NCBI GenBank assembly: GCA_038373885.1
Contig: JAWZYV010019586.1
Location: 372,001 to 436,000 of the forward strand
Length of the DNA stretch: 64,000 bases
Direction: 5' to 3'
Source: Cheiracanthium punctorium
Taxonomy: Eukaryota > Arthropoda > Arachnida > Araneae > Cheiracanthiidae
The notes under the pieces were generated by a model that searched no databases, was not told the DNA's origin, and saw only the letters and a list, made by a program, of their open reading frames with translations. Below are positions 49,401-52,303 of this stretch, piece by piece. A program made the position numbers and the translations under genes. Every line of letters begins with the position of its first letter. The first letter of the stretch is position 1.

Positions 49401-49730
49401 CTAGAAAAAGTTAAACTCTTTGCAATACCTTTCTTTTAGAATACTGATTCAGGAGCAGAAGGTGTTGGACAGCCATTGGCATCTCCTGGCTCTTGCCTCG
49501 AAGATTTCAGGCCATTGCCATTCATCGAATGCCAAGGCCATGGCAGATGTAACTATTACACAACTGCAGAAAGCTTCTGGCTTGCTACTATTGACAGACC
49601 AGATTCTTTCAGGACTCCCAACTCTGAAACTCTAAAAGCTGGCAACTTAATTAATAAGATATCAAGATGTCAAGTGTGCATGCGAAGACATTCACCCATA
49701 ATAAACTTAGCTGGTAGACCTGCTAGCTGA
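1224..49730 (+). CDS. Col4a1: Type IV collagen alpha chain, alpha1-like (3' three quarters of the gene, 24 exons)
   Basis: Secreted basement-membrane collagen that trimerises and assembles into networks. Exons: 1224-1433, 3346-3443, 4380-4580, 8163-8331, 9183-9293, 10181-10383, 12513-12666, 12761-12874, 22427-22597, 24477-24566, 30498-30659, 31401-31586, 31976-32109, 32850-32976, 33495-33674, 33858-33911, 34777-34962, 38229-38359, 41255-41399, 42070-42306, 44620-44832, 45616-45821, 47534-47620, 49440-49730. Phases agree at every junction and no exon has an internal stop. About 1,050 residues are Gly-X-Y helix with roughly a dozen interruptions; the last 237 or so are an NC1 domain with all 12 family cysteines. 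NC1 strings such as [20 protein letters not shown] favour the alpha1 class over alpha2. Family chains are about 1,700 residues, so roughly 400 N-terminal residues lie upstream. An extra exon hidden in a long intron cannot be excluded. Confidence 0.95.
1434..3345. other. Intron 1
   Basis: Mostly AT-rich and featureless. A less AT-rich stretch at about 2040-2490 looks like a decayed foreign insert, but I could match none of its short reading frames to a family. Confidence 0.6.
3346..3443 (+). CDS. Col4a1: Collagen IV exon 2 (98 bp)
   Basis: Starts GC after TATAG, completing Gly, and runs through [13 protein letters not shown] to GLKGYA in unbroken triplets. Ends in phase 0 before the strong donor GTGAGT. 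Confidence 0.94.
3444..4379. other. Intron 2
   Basis: AT-rich. I see no repeat or coding signal apart from short A and T runs. Confidence 0.6.
4380..4580 (+). CDS. Col4a1: Collagen IV exon 3 (201 bp)
   Basis: Phase 0 at both ends (donor GTAAGA). Contains an RGD within GPRGDPG and an interruption [10 protein letters not shown] before the triplets resume at GTKGEAG. Confidence 0.94.
6605..6895 (+). pseudogene. Decayed C-terminal tail of a non-LTR retrotransposon ORF2
   Basis: Read across two frames, the segment gives [19 protein letters not shown], then a [20 protein letters not shown] block, then KVTRYWSAR. This resembles the Cys/His motif region at the end of the RNase H part of LINE polyproteins that I associate with arachnid genomes. 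The first cysteine of the expected C-x2-C is Arg (NRPLCG). At least two frameshifts are needed, so it is dead. Its base composition is less AT-rich than the surrounding intron. Confidence 0.65.
6990..7035. repeat. 46-bp near-perfect palindrome
   Basis: GTACCATTTGACGAG followed by A/T runs and then the reverse complement ending ATGGTAC, with a single mismatch between the arms. There is almost no loop. It would form a cruciform in DNA or a tight hairpin in the pre-mRNA. Confidence 0.8.
8163..8331 (+). CDS. Col4a1: Collagen IV exon 4 (169 bp)
   Basis: Starts in phase 0 with GDYGDIG after TTAAAACAG and ends on the first base of a Gly codon (donor GTATTT). One imperfection, G-D-S-D-Y, precedes GLRGFPG. 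Confidence 0.93.
8332..9182. other. Intron 4
   Basis: AT-rich with a poly(T) run near 8884. Nothing else recognised. Confidence 0.6.
9183..9293 (+). CDS. Col4a1: Collagen IV exon 5 (111 bp)
   Basis: Split Gly codons at both ends (donor GTATGT). After GAKG comes one of the longer helix interruptions in the window, [12 protein letters not shown], before GIEGPAG. It has no methionine start and is recognised by the triplet pattern plus matching splice phases. Confidence 0.92.
9294..10180. other. Intron 5
   Basis: AT-rich, ending in a TTTTTTCTAG acceptor. No repeat or coding signal seen. Confidence 0.6.
10181..10383 (+). CDS. Col4a1: Collagen IV exon 6 (203 bp)
   Basis: Starts GC, completing Gly, then [12 protein letters not shown], and ends GLPGEK in phase 0 (donor GTATTT). 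One imperfection: G-T-S-P-R before GETGLKG. Confidence 0.94.
10803..12067 (-). mobile_element. Degraded Tigger/pogo-like (Tc1-mariner superfamily) DNA transposon
   Basis: The left end reads TA then CAGTTGGCTCTTTGTTAAATG. The right end, read in reverse complement, gives AGTTGGGTCTCTGATTAACG, so the termini are diverged inverted repeats, and the left one abuts a TA. The minus strand at 11160-11265 encodes a CENP-B/Tc5-type DNA-binding helix-turn-helix segment ([18 protein letters not shown], then [11 protein letters not shown]). The rest of the transposase is not readable as one frame. The right boundary is uncertain by a few bases. Confidence 0.7.
11160..11265 (-). pseudogene. CENP-B/Tc5-type HTH fragment of a Tigger-like transposase
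   Basis: The conserved order ISG..-x-E.A..LA.E.G...F.AS.G.L..F is visible in one frame. The usual Trp of the family's GWL is Gln here. Two minus-strand reading frames upstream (11448-11639, 11658-11900) may be further transposase remains, but I could not match them. Confidence 0.6.
12513..12666 (+). CDS. Col4a1: Collagen IV exon 7 (154 bp)
   Basis: Starts in phase 0 (GVQGDVG) after TTAACAG and ends on G of a split Gly. The donor is GTTTGT; using the nearby GTAAAA at 12671 would throw the next exon out of the Gly-X-Y frame. Triplets are unbroken. Confidence 0.92.
12761..12874 (+). CDS. Col4a1: Collagen IV exon 8 (114 bp)
   Basis: Follows the shortest intron in the window (94 bp, 12667-12760). 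Split Gly at both ends, donor GTATGT. Contains a one-residue deletion type interruption (GDAGPGSVG) and ends in a run of Gly-Leu-Pro. Confidence 0.93.
13122..14669. mobile_element. 1.5-kb foldback element with long inverted arms
   Basis: The left arm (about 13122-13555) is the imperfect reverse complement of the right arm (about 14207-14669). The arms share blocks such as AGTCTTGCAAAAGT near the ends, CAACTGCTTTCTTCTGACAC, and ATCAGTTGAT at the inner edge. By eye they are about 85-90 percent alike with small indels. The spacer carries diverged tandem repeats. No transposase is encoded; minus-strand frames in the right arm are incidental. No clear target duplication was found, so the outer ends are approximate. 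Confidence 0.75.
13745..14010. repeat. Three diverged tandem repeat units in the foldback spacer
   Basis: Units start near 13745, 13838 and 13964 with the shared block ATTAATTTGCATTCAGTTTAA (the third copy has CTTTCAG) and a partly conserved TCTATTGTTTTAATG block between them. Spacing is uneven (93 and 126 bp). Confidence 0.65.
16543..17009 (-). repeat. 3' LTR of the gypsy-type element (467 bp)
   Basis: TGTGGCA...TGCCACA termini. It carries about 87 bp (around 16817-16903) that the other LTR lacks, between the shared blocks CCAACCTCT and TGAGGGGC. Confidence 0.88.
17010..17020 (-). other. Polypurine tract
   Basis: Read on the minus strand, GGGGGGAGGGC abuts the 3' LTR, the expected place for plus-strand priming in an LTR element. 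Confidence 0.7.
17144..17752 (-). pseudogene. Truncated reverse transcriptase (linker and fingers only)
   Basis: The frame opens with the linker that normally precedes gypsy RT (a PG.T.LV block, then [24 protein letters not shown]), followed by [20 protein letters not shown] and PLTNIEE. A short piece between GIIEIG and VPGKDP is missing relative to the family. After about position 17380 the protein no longer resembles RT, and no YxDD or RNase H follows before the LTR. Reverse transcription would have to be supplied by another copy. Confidence 0.82.
17759..18487 (-). pseudogene. Integrase C-terminal half (catalytic Glu and chromatin-binding tail)
   Basis: Begins after a frameshift with [14 protein letters not shown], then [19 protein letters not shown], which holds the third catalytic residue (Glu of the DDE triad). 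GDKVLVL and the GPGVV...YSVDLP...HVNLMKLY region match the GPY/F-like C-terminus of gypsy integrases. It stops just 6 bp before the RT frame, so in this element integrase lies upstream of RT. Confidence 0.85.
18441..18842 (-). pseudogene. Integrase core N-terminal half
   Basis: Contains the second zinc pair (SCDPC) after [11 protein letters not shown], the first catalytic Asp in INIDVVGPL, and the second in IQSDG. The frame runs out at about 18470, where the conserved continuation appears in the overlapping frame, showing a frameshift. Confidence 0.85.
18857..19060 (-). pseudogene. Integrase zinc-binding N-terminus fragment
   Basis: [20 protein letters not shown] and [14 protein letters not shown] match the start of gypsy-type integrases. 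The second His of the HHCC motif, usually in a HLG context, is Gln (AQLG). The frame overlaps the end of the gag-protease frame and is in a different register. Confidence 0.78.
18978..20771 (-). CDS. Gag-protease protein of the LTR element (597 aa)
   Basis: Structural and protease polyprotein of the retrotransposon. Residues about 59-92 are four tandem copies of EQERLDKIA (a 27-bp DNA repeat), likely coiled coil. Residues 150-300 look like a capsid-type helical domain. C355-x2-C-x4-H-x4-C368 is a CCHC knuckle after a Lys/Arg-rich stretch. Residues 400-490 resemble a retropepsin fold, with [11 protein letters not shown] where the family has a D-S/T-G active site, and a later YLLGNR block. The Gly-to-Arg change at the active site probably inactivates the protease. 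The frame's last residues are likely out of register after a frameshift near 19025. The start is the first Met after the leader. Confidence 0.85.
   Translation of the reverse strand: MAFLRKQKRCVLVQLAEEFEIQVGRKEVIRSIIDRIEKSDGYDEETAKLFLERILEENEQERLDKIAEQERLDKIAEQERLDKIAEQERLDKKAEREFELEKLRITNSAETSSNGENSNLAIGEIYRRVRLKDLVPKFDPKILDIALCFMIFEWQAEKEQVDKDCWVFQLIPLLPPEVAEIIVKEPVELSDDYSHIKKILLKRFRLSATALRLKFEEHNRKAGTLWSDLVYELRGYLESWLQSVEIKDFNSLKELMLTEQLKKCAPCEAKERYLDNWENFKDASQLAEKLDDFESVRRTFRRSEFRKRSGKRDFRKVDSGNSNRKKRKRGKKEETENTFKKESSREFEKRKQIVCYFCNQAGHMKNACVEYKKFKAEGVHNLSSETGLNDSFEPFLSKIRVNGELRNCLRDSRSSIDICAKSWIPLESFMREVTWVRQPSDSECKCLPLAKVVLEGDFGQVITKVAVNPDELDQGFYLLGNRMAKLIEEARKNPSLVNAVITRQQLKTALAQETEREKAETALGDNVSCGETDDLLPTSDKGDISFHEENENLGFPSSVEKKKVKELLFEIDAEKFGVEQERCETLREFWDSEWETC
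20500..20595. repeat. 27-bp tandem repeat inside gag
   Basis: About four near-identical 27-bp units built around GCTCTTGTTCTGCAATTTTA, encoding the EQERLDKIA repeats on the minus strand. Confidence 0.85.
20772..21632 (-). other. Untranslated leader of the LTR element
   Basis: Between the primer-binding site and the gag start. It has no long reading frame and includes a short inverted repeat (TAAGTTGTGTGTAAATT and complement, near 20879-20920). Confidence 0.6.
21633..21650 (-). other. Candidate primer-binding site
   Basis: Read on the minus strand, TGGTGGCAGCTACTGGAG lies 7 nt inside the 5' LTR and begins with TGG, as expected for pairing with a tRNA 3' CCA end. I cannot name the tRNA. Confidence 0.6.
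21658..22037 (-). repeat. 5' LTR of the gypsy-type element (380 bp)
   Basis: Same termini as the 3' LTR. It lacks the 87-bp block and differs at only about ten other positions. Confidence 0.88.
22427..22597 (+). CDS. Col4a1: Collagen IV exon 9 (171 bp)
   Basis: Acceptor ACCAG, split Gly at both ends, donor GTATGT. Unbroken triplets from EPGQKGELG to GLPGIPG, including an RGD in GQRGDEG. Confidence 0.95.
22761..22899. repeat. Long near-perfect inverted repeat (56-bp arms, 26-bp loop)
   Basis: The arms 22761-22816 and 22843-22899 share the block GCTAGTACATCAAATTA and, at the loop, AAATGCTAAACTGTA. I count only about four or five mismatches. Pairing continues weakly outside (GTTACAG against CCATAACAG). 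It is either a minimal foldback MITE or a hairpin RNA in the collagen pre-mRNA. Confidence 0.85.
23648..23973. mobile_element. Possible hAT-type MITE
   Basis: The left end starts CAGGAGCAGAAAAATCT; the right end in reverse complement starts CAGCGCCAGGAAAATCT. The interior is rich in CATGCCC and GGCATG motifs, with a GCCCGATCGGGC palindrome at about 23882. The flanking 8-mers agree at only 5 positions. Confidence 0.45.
23994..24076. repeat. Short tandem repeat, three units of about 25-30 bp
   Basis: AAAGTTAAGTGTATCTGTCTGT and variants are repeated three times. Confidence 0.75.
24127..24191. repeat. 65-bp hairpin with 18-19-bp arms
   Basis: GTTTGGCTAGTAAAATAT at the left is matched by ATATTTTACTAGCCAAAAC at the right, around a 28-bp loop. 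Confidence 0.75.
24477..24566 (+). CDS. Col4a1: Collagen IV exon 10 (90 bp)
   Basis: Acceptor TTTCAG, split Gly at both ends, donor GTATGA. Codes [12 protein letters not shown] to GFAGGKG without interruption. Confidence 0.94.
25542..25970. mobile_element. hAT-type MITE with 8-bp target duplication
   Basis: The 8-mer TAAAGTGC is repeated exactly on both sides (25534-25541 and 25971-25978). The termini CAGGGCCTCTGAG and, in reverse complement, CAGACCCTATGAG are matching inverted repeats. It is 429 bp with GC-rich ends (GGCGGGGC near the left, CCCCGTCTACCCC twice near the right) and has no coding capacity. Confidence 0.8.
27179..27549 (-). pseudogene. BEL/Pao retrotransposon gag relic
   Basis: Two overlapping minus-strand frames. 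The first (27549-27343) is charged and helical ([21 protein letters not shown]), like the coiled N-terminal region of Pao gag proteins. The second (27370-27179) ends in [18 protein letters not shown], matching the conserved LPk..LP.F.G....F motif of that family (DUF1759 type). A frameshift separates them and the sequence stops right after the motif. A fragment only. Confidence 0.65.
27549..28188. mobile_element. TIR element of 640 bp with 6-bp flanking repeat
   Basis: The ends CAGGGTGTCTACTGGTG and, in reverse complement, CAGGGTGTCCACCAATG are inverted repeats, directly flanked on both sides by TAACCA (27543-27548 and 28189-28194). The interior is AT-rich and noncoding, with recurring GGCAAC and GCGAC motifs. 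hAT-like ends, but the 6-bp duplication leaves the family open. Confidence 0.7.
28307..29128. mobile_element. hAT-type MITE with GCGGGAT subterminal repeats (822 bp)
   Basis: The left end AAGGGAATGCAATCCCG and the right end in reverse complement TAGGGAATGCAATCCCG form inverted repeats. The flanks GCACCAAT (28299-28306) and ACACCAAT (29129-29136) form an 8-bp target duplication with one mismatch. Both ends carry several GCGGGAT/ATCCCGC motifs, a pattern typical of hAT transposase-binding subterminal repeats. No transposase inside. Confidence 0.82.
30498..30659 (+). CDS. Col4a1: Collagen IV exon 11 (162 bp)
   Basis: Acceptor TCTAAAG, split Gly at both ends, donor GTATGA. One interruption (G-E-A-S-L-F-S-E-R) before GERGDPG, which contains an RGD. 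Confidence 0.94.
30660..31400. other. Intron 11
   Basis: AT-rich. A small hairpin lies at about 30894-30921 (AAAACTGAAG with its complement). Otherwise nothing. Confidence 0.6.
31401..31586 (+). CDS. Col4a1: Collagen IV exon 12 (186 bp)
   Basis: Acceptor TTTTAG, split Gly at both ends, donor GTCAGT. Interruption G-L-A-L-D-A-Q-P in mid exon, otherwise regular triplets ending GDMGFPG. Confidence 0.94.
31587..31975. other. Intron 12
   Basis: 389 bp of AT-rich sequence without features. Confidence 0.6.
31976..32109 (+). CDS. Col4a1: Collagen IV exon 13 (134 bp)
   Basis: Starts GA, completing Gly (ADGEKGSEG), and ends GLAGLK in phase 0 before donor GTAGTG. Unbroken triplets. Confidence 0.93.
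32110..32849. other. Intron 13
   Basis: AT-rich, ending TTATTAAAG. No repeat recognised. Confidence 0.6.
32850..32976 (+). CDS. Col4a1: Collagen IV exon 14 (127 bp)
   Basis: Phase 0 start (GERGLEG) and split Gly end, donor GTAATT. Regular triplets with two RGD tripeptides (GQRGDRG and GIRGDIG). Confidence 0.94.
32977..33494. other. Intron 14
   Basis: AT-rich, no features seen. Confidence 0.6.
33495..33674 (+). CDS. Col4a1: Collagen IV exon 15 (180 bp), followed by a GC donor
   Basis: Begins inside an interruption (G-I-P-S-L-S-V-S-K) and continues in regular triplets to GRVGPKG. The exon must end at 33674 for exon 16 to keep the Gly-X-Y frame, so the donor is AAAG|GCAAGT, the usual form of a GC-AG intron. 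The nearest GT (33679) would break the frame. Confidence 0.92.
33675..33857 (+). other. GC-AG intron (intron 15, 183 bp)
   Basis: Donor GCAAGT, acceptor AATAG. It is the only intron of the 23 in the window without GT at the donor. Confidence 0.88.
33858..33911 (+). CDS. Col4a1: Collagen IV exon 16 (54 bp)
   Basis: Smallest exon in the window: [18 protein letters not shown] with split Gly at both ends, donor GTGAGT. 54 bp is the classical unit length of fibrillar collagen exons, but here the exon is out of the fibrillar phase. Confidence 0.93.
33912..34776. other. Intron 16
   Basis: AT-rich. Nothing recognised. Confidence 0.6.
34777..34962 (+). CDS. Col4a1: Collagen IV exon 17 (186 bp)
   Basis: Acceptor TTTAAG, split Gly at both ends, donor GTTTGT (the second of this uncommon form). 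A one-residue-short triplet occurs in GYPGFGMPG. Confidence 0.93.
35310..36584. mobile_element. Unclassified TIR element with CAAGCTT-rich ends (1,275 bp)
   Basis: The ends are exact 13-bp inverted repeats, CCCAGACAGCACA and TGTGCTGTCTGGG. Inside each end, about 150-170 bp is packed with AAGCTTG/CAAGCTT or close variants (at least six per side), in both orientations. These look like arrayed transposase-binding sites. The interior is noncoding and includes the tRNA-like segment at about 36221. Flanking bases share only AC, so target-site length is unclear and I cannot name the superfamily. Confidence 0.75.
36221..36292 (+). pseudogene. tRNA-like segment
   Basis: TTGGCGGAACGGATAGCTCG resembles a tRNA D-arm/box A, and about 40 nt later AGGTCCCAAGATCTATTCC resembles a variable loop and a damaged box B (GGTTCGATTCC type). 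It cannot fold into a proper T arm as it stands. Probably a tRNA-derived relic or SINE head carried by the surrounding element. Confidence 0.45.
37490..37800 (+). repeat. Two diverged copies of the 147-bp satellite unit
   Basis: GTAATGTATTGGAATTCTTT at about 37555 and GAGTTACTGCTCATAGAGCG at about 37708 match the unit of the array beyond 54 kb (TAGTTACAGAGATACCCATAGAGCGTAATGTATTAG type). Copies inside the gene are more decayed than those in the array. Confidence 0.65.
38229..38359 (+). CDS. Col4a1: Collagen IV exon 18 (131 bp)
   Basis: Acceptor TTCTAG, starts GG completing Gly (FDGLIGLRG), ends GPAGLP in phase 0, donor GTAAAC. Two RGD tripeptides in consecutive GERGD motifs and one interruption (G-L-S-T-P). 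Confidence 0.93.
38502..38695. mobile_element. Possible hAT-like MITE
   Basis: GC-rich ends: CAATGGGCAACCTCCAGCCC at the left and, in reverse complement, CAGGTATGGGTAACTTT at the right. GGCCTGC motifs recur inside. No target duplication found. Confidence 0.4.
40676..40976. mobile_element. Possible pogo-like MITE
   Basis: TGGTAATCCGGCAG near the left and, in reverse complement, CTGATAATCCAATA near the right are diverged inverted ends of the pogo type. Inner copies of the same motif also occur. Ends approximate. Confidence 0.35.
41255..41399 (+). CDS. Col4a1: Collagen IV exon 19 (145 bp)
   Basis: Phase 0 start (GLDGFPG) and split Gly end before donor GTAAGT. Regular triplets throughout. Confidence 0.94.
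41400..42069. other. Intron 19
   Basis: AT-rich with a TA-type microsatellite at about 41624-41660. No other feature. Confidence 0.6.
42070..42306 (+). CDS. Col4a1: Collagen IV exon 20 (237 bp)
   Basis: Acceptor TTCTAG, split Gly at both ends, donor GTACGT. It holds a long interruption ([13 protein letters not shown]), then an RGD in GERGDIG, and regular triplets to GEPGFNG. Confidence 0.95.
42840..43072 (+). mobile_element. tRNA-derived SINE-like element
   Basis: TGGTCGAGCTCG (42845-42856) fits an RNA polymerase III box A, and GGTTCAAAACC (42887-42897) fits box B, 31 bp apart. The body that follows contains CCGTGGTTTTCTCC, a motif I recall from arthropod SINE families, and a Cys-free GC-rich tail. 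No poly(A) tail or clear target duplication, so the ends are approximate. Confidence 0.65.
44174..44438. mobile_element. piggyBac-type MITE (265 bp)
   Basis: TTAA is present on both sides (44170-44173 and 44439-44442), and the ends CCCTCCAAGCGGC and, in reverse complement, CCCTCTGAGCGTCC are inverted repeats. TTAA duplication with CCC ends is diagnostic of piggyBac. No coding sequence. Confidence 0.8.
44620..44832 (+). CDS. Col4a1: Collagen IV exon 21 (213 bp): end of helix, start of NC1
   Basis: Acceptor TTTTTGTAG, split Gly at both ends, donor GTAAGT. The triplets stop at GLPGRP, then A-P-S-R leads into NC1 with [10 protein letters not shown] and the first NC1 cysteine (PECPF). [15 protein letters not shown] closes the exon. 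NC1 directs chain choice and trimer and hexamer assembly. Confidence 0.97.
44833..45615. other. Intron 21
   Basis: AT-rich, with long poly(T) runs at about 45338-45361 and a T-then-G run at about 45460-45486. Confidence 0.6.
45616..45821 (+). CDS. Col4a1: Collagen IV exon 22 (206 bp): NC1, first subdomain
   Basis: Starts by completing Gly (TPGSCL) and ends ETPTQ in phase 0, donor GTAAGT. It carries the SCL, FCN, VCN and RCSVC cysteines, the ASRND chloride-site motif, and the Met (45750-45752) equivalent to Met93 of human alpha1 NC1, which makes the sulfilimine cross-link. Confidence 0.97.
45822..47533. other. Intron 22
   Basis: Contains LTR fragment D (46165-46644) and a possible short MITE with C-rich ends at about 46780-46996 (GGTGCCCATAAG at left, CTATGGGCCCC at right). 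Otherwise AT-rich. Confidence 0.6.
46165..46644 (-). repeat. LTR-like repeat, copy D (fragment)
   Basis: Read on the minus strand it starts TGTTACAGATTCTTTGGG and follows the same course as copies A to C beyond 55 kb, including TTTTGTTGCATG, AATTGGTTAACTAGAA and GCCAAATTTGGC-like motifs, then decays. The C-terminal part of the repeat is missing. Confidence 0.65.
47534..47620 (+). CDS. Col4a1: Collagen IV exon 23 (87 bp): NC1, start of second subdomain
   Basis: Phase 0 at both ends (acceptor TTTCAG, donor GTAAAA). Codes [15 protein letters not shown] and a [10 protein letters not shown] block, nearly the human alpha1 sequence. It repeats the HSQT...IP..CP opening of the first subdomain. Confidence 0.97.
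48709..49385 (-). mobile_element. Internally deleted mariner-related (IS630-Tc1-mariner) transposon
   Basis: Inverted ends of about 100 bp share GTACAAATGATGGACC, AATCATATTTTTGAAACTAC and GTAAAGAGAAATATACCAAG. A TA follows the right end (49386-49387). Between them, minus strand 49042-48829 encodes the last part of a DDE transposase: [20 protein letters not shown] (with the third catalytic Asp) and [20 protein letters not shown], with one internal stop. It is a deleted, dead copy of a family common in arthropods. Confidence 0.8.
48829..49042 (-). pseudogene. Transposase C-terminal fragment
   Basis: One reading frame with a single TGA, from the PDLTP.DFF motif to a terminal stop. The upstream catalytic residues are deleted. 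Confidence 0.75.
49440..49730 (+). CDS. Col4a1: Collagen IV exon 24 (291 bp): end of NC1, stop codon
   Basis: Phase 0 start after TCTTTTAG ([11 protein letters not shown]), then [28 protein letters not shown] and [10 protein letters not shown]. The Lys at 49635-49637 corresponds to Lys211 of human alpha1, the partner of Met93 in the sulfilimine bond. The position of human Arg179 is His here. After CMRR the chain runs on for 13 residues ([13 protein letters not shown]) before TGA, where human alpha1 has a single Thr. Confidence 0.97.
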   Translation, partial: NTDSGAEGVGQPLASPGSCLEDFRPLPFIECQGHGRCNYYTTAESFWLATIDRPDSFRTPNSETLKAGNLINKISRCQVCMRRHSPIINLAGRPAS

Positions 49731-50245
49731 AAGTGAAGAACAGTAACATGACTTGATGTCTCATTTTTTGTGCCAAAACTTTGTAGAAATAGGGTTTTTC
49801 AATATTAAAAAAAAACTGCTTCAGTATACATTGAATCTCTCTAAAAAGTTTATTAGAAATCTCTTTTTACAATCATTTTGAACTGTTTATACTTAAAATA
49901 ACATTGTGCTCAAAATGTGTTGTTTACATTTGCTTTACTTAAATTTAAATGTTTCTATGTTATTTGTTACATTCATTGTGTTCTTGGCTTGTTAAATCTG
50001 TGATATGAAAAGAATATCAATATTTATGCACCAGAAATGCTTTATTTTCATATGCATTTTCTTGATAAGCTTTAAAATCATTATAAAGCAATTAGCTACT
50101 AGTAAATTGGGTTTTATGATCTTACTTAATCATATACTAAATTATATAAAATTAATTTTCATGTTGATATTTTCTGTTTATGACAACTTTATGTATTGTG
50201 TAAAAAAATATTGTTGCGATGAATCTCCAATGTATATTACGAAAT

Positions 50246-50251
50246 AATAAA
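50246..50251 (+). promoter_or_regulatory. Proximal poly(A) signal AATAAA
   Basis: AATAAA about 515 nt after the stop, followed within 30 nt by a T/GT-rich stretch (TATAGGTGTGATGT). Confidence 0.65.
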
Positions 50252-50871
50252 ACACTGCCATGTATTATATTTATATAGGTGTGATGTATTTTTATTTAAA
50301 TTTATAGTTTTGATTGATTCAAAAGGCACTTTCAACTTTAATTTCTCCATAATATCTTATTTTTGTGAACTGTGAAAGTTATATTGTTAATGTGTTCATT
50401 TGAATATCTTTATATATATATATATATATTCACGTGATGCAGGAAGGAAAAGTTGCATTTATGTAGAATTAAGCAAATTTTTAATGCCGTTATACCAGTT
50501 TATCAATTTTTTATTTTAACATTATTTTCCAATGGAAATTGTAAATTAAACTTAGGTTATTTCATACATTAAACATTTTTCAGTTTTCACATTTCAAGCG
50601 AAATAAGTCATTTAATCAAAAGTTTCTGCACATCTGAAGCTGATAATGTGTGACATAGCCTGGTCCTAAGAACTTTTGGATTTTAATACAGATTAATTGT
50701 TTGAATTTTGACTGCTTTGAAAATATAAGGTACTTTTATGGATTGAATGAAGTTGTTTAATCATTTGTTTTTGTACTGTATTTTTCTTTTTAATTTAATT
50801 CTTGCTAGTTCACACAGATATTTTATTAGCGATAATTAAAAACAAATTTTCAAGCCAAATTTTACTGAGTT

Positions 50872-50881
50872 AATAAATAAA
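50872..50881 (+). promoter_or_regulatory. Distal poly(A) signal, overlapping AATAAATAAA
   Basis: Two overlapping AATAAA hexamers followed by TTATATGTTGTCTTTTCTGTG, a typical GT-rich downstream element. Confidence 0.6.
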
Positions 50882-50905
50882 TATTTTTATTATATGTTGT
50901 CTTTT

Positions 50906-52303
50906 CTGTGAAATTACTTGAACGAATTTGTAAACATCTTATTTATTTACACCTAGAGATTGGTTGCTCAAGAGCTGTTTTAAGTTTTACATATATCCAT
51001 CTTCTTCCAAAACATTACAAAGTAAGTACATGCCAAATGTACACAGACAATAAACAGTGTTTATCGTGTTTCCTCCTCTTCTTAGGGGGCCTCTTTTTGA
51101 AGAACAGTATTTGTTAAAATTTAATTATTTATTTCGTAAAAGTTGTTTCCATTTGCTTTTTCTCCCTCAAAAAATAATCACAGTATGTAGTATATTGATT
51201 GCATATCCATTATCTATACAAAATAAATACATTTACTCTAAAACAACTTTAGTTTGTAGAAATTAAAGGGGAGTAAAAATAATGTTATTTAATATATATA
51301 TATATATATATATTTTTTTTTTTTTTCATTTGAGGTATGTCATTTTTGCAGTAATATTCATTGTGTTTTACTTAATGATTATATATGTATGGGGAAAGGG
51401 CTACGACTATAATGACAAAATACTTTATTAACAAAACAATTACACACAGACAACTAACATTTATAAACACTTAGACTGAGTGATGGAGACGTCTTCTTTG
51501 GTCGGCTGCAGCTACATTTCTTCTGATTACGTTGTGAGTACATGTTATACGTGCTATGCGACTGCTGCACCATACATTATGCGAAGGAGTTAGCATTAAA
51601 CTTCCTACATTCATGTGGCATTTCTTTGAATTAAAAATATTTTTAATGTTTTGTGTATTGTAACAAACTTATAATATTTCATAGTAAAGATATTAAGAAA
51701 AAAACTCATTTTTTAAGGTGGGGAGGGAGGTGGAAAAATTGTATGATGTAGATGAATCTTATGCAAAGTATAAGGAAGTAATGTGATTGCAAAAATTTTT
51801 GGTAGCCAGATTTCGGCAAAAAAAAAAAAAAAAAAAAAAAAATTTGACTACCTCTAAATTTAATTTTAAGAATTTTTGTGATGCATGCACGTTGATATGA
51901 ATGCATGTACAACCCAATTTGACCAGTTTTGCGCTGATATCTGTATGTATGTATCTTGCATATCTCAAAAACTATTGGTCGTAGAATTTTGAAACTGTAT
52001 ATTTAGGATTTTTGTAACATCTAATTGTGCACCTCTCCTTTAGGTCCCAATCAACTGGATAGTTTATATACAGGGCCACCCAAAAGATTTTAAATACATT
52101 ATGCTGAATGAGCAGAAATTCATTAATTTAGAGATAGTAGGCTATTTCAAACAACTCAGAAGTGATGAATATTGCTAAGAGTTACAAAATGAATCTCTCC
52201 ACTGAAAATAGTGTCTTTATCACTTTTAGTTCTACAGGAGCACTCCAAAACATTTCAACATATTATGGTCTATTTCAATTTTAGAGACACTCGTGATCAT
52301 ATA
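50906..52303. other. Intergenic, no gene seen
   Basis: AT-rich. There are TA and T runs at about 51290-51325 and a poly(A) run at about 51817-51842. The stretch 51400-51620 is less AT-rich and may be a decayed repeat, but I cannot name it. Confidence 0.55.

Larger units (their letters stand above)
47621..49439. other. Intron 23
   Basis: AT-rich. It contains the mariner-related relic 48709-49385 close to its 3' end. Confidence 0.6.
49731..50905 (+). other. 3' untranslated region of the collagen gene
   Basis: AT-rich sequence after the stop codon. Transcripts could end shortly after 50251 or shortly after 50881, judged by the poly(A) signals. The extent is inferred. Confidence 0.6.
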
